From NCBI RefSeq assembly GCF_001921205.1, contig NZ_MSIE01000076.1, positions 1-51,411 on the forward strand: 51,411 bases of DNA. The letters run 5' to 3'. The notes beneath the pieces were generated by a model. The model saw only the letters and a program-made list of their open reading frames with translations. It had not been told where the DNA came from and did no database searches. Position numbers and translations under genes: made by a program. Origin of the DNA: Actinophytocola xanthii (GTDB lineage Bacteria; Actinomycetota; Actinomycetes; Mycobacteriales; Pseudonocardiaceae). Positions 51,366 through 51,411 of this stretch are shown here, one piece after another (position 1 is the first letter of the stretch; the number at the start of each line of letters is the position of its first letter).

Positions 51366-51411
51366 TAGAGCCTGTTCCTGAACTTATTTGGTGAGGCGTT
51401 GGCTGGTGATG

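Overview
The window is very GC-rich DNA from a filamentous actinomycete. The Pseudonocardiaceae (Amycolatopsis, Saccharothrix, Lentzea or Actinosynnema type) is the best guess, based on codon use, the mycothiol-era gene families (TIGR03086, PIG-L), the XRE-TPR regulators, the MoxR/DUF58/TgpA operon and ECF41 sigma factor. It is chromosomal accessory and regulatory sequence. I see no rRNA, CRISPR array, replication origin, prophage or PKS/NRPS cluster. Two adjacent tRNA-Arg genes lie near 44.7 kb and an IS5-type element lies at the right edge.

Layout. 0-3 kb: end of a LuxR-type regulator, a small membrane protein and a PaaX-type repressor. 3.3-12.9 kb: a secreted PHB-type esterase; a TetR regulator divergent from a tightly coupled five-gene operon (SDR, then the three PaoABC-like molybdenum hydroxylase subunits, then an alpha/beta hydrolase); an ABC exporter with its divergent TetR. 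12.9-20.3 kb: a DUF5937-type regulator divergent from an XRE regulator, which is translationally coupled to a 1580-residue TIR / P-loop / nSTAND1 / TM / beta-propeller protein. 20.3-27.6 kb: the operon moxR - DUF58 - tgpA - PKD/beta-helix protein on the minus strand. 27.7-31.5 kb: TetR/reductase pair, and a two-component system divergent from a small membrane protein. 31.5-34.7 kb: an SCO6745-type gene, chromate transporter chrA and a split chrB. 34.7-38.0 kb: ABC-2 exporter, MarR, TIGR03086 and RidA proteins. 38.0-42.0 kb: a two-gene operon (nucleosidase plus a membrane protein) divergent from a Nudix/winged-helix NrtR-like regulator. 42-46.8 kb: small secreted proteins, an ECF41 sigma factor operon, tRNA-Arg x2, MarR and PIG-L deacetylase. 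47-50.4 kb: a PucR/CdaR-type regulator, an Asp-box beta-propeller with a MoaD-like partner, and a CadD-like transporter interrupted or abutted by the IS5-type element.

Most interesting: (1) The operon at 38.0-41.1 kb. A MTA/SAH-nucleosidase-fold enzyme carries at its C-terminus a short Asn/Gly/Val motif (residues 261-282), and the co-translated membrane protein carries a related motif at its N-terminus (residues 14-35; 12 of 22 positions identical without gaps). This is the arrangement expected of an effector and receptor that meet through amyloid-like (RHIM/BASS-like) signalling motifs. The pair is divergent from an NrtR-like regulator, and the 133 bp between them hold two 13-bp palindromes CGTCA-N3-TGACG, 32 bp apart, each overlapping one of the two predicted promoters. 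(2) The XRE plus TIR-nSTAND1-propeller pair, a predicted NAD-consuming immune or cell-suicide protein. An ADP-ribose-type signal could in principle link the two, but that link is inference only. (3) A TgpA-type transglutaminase whose catalytic Cys is Ala, in an operon that ends in an unusual propeller/PKD/beta-helix surface protein.
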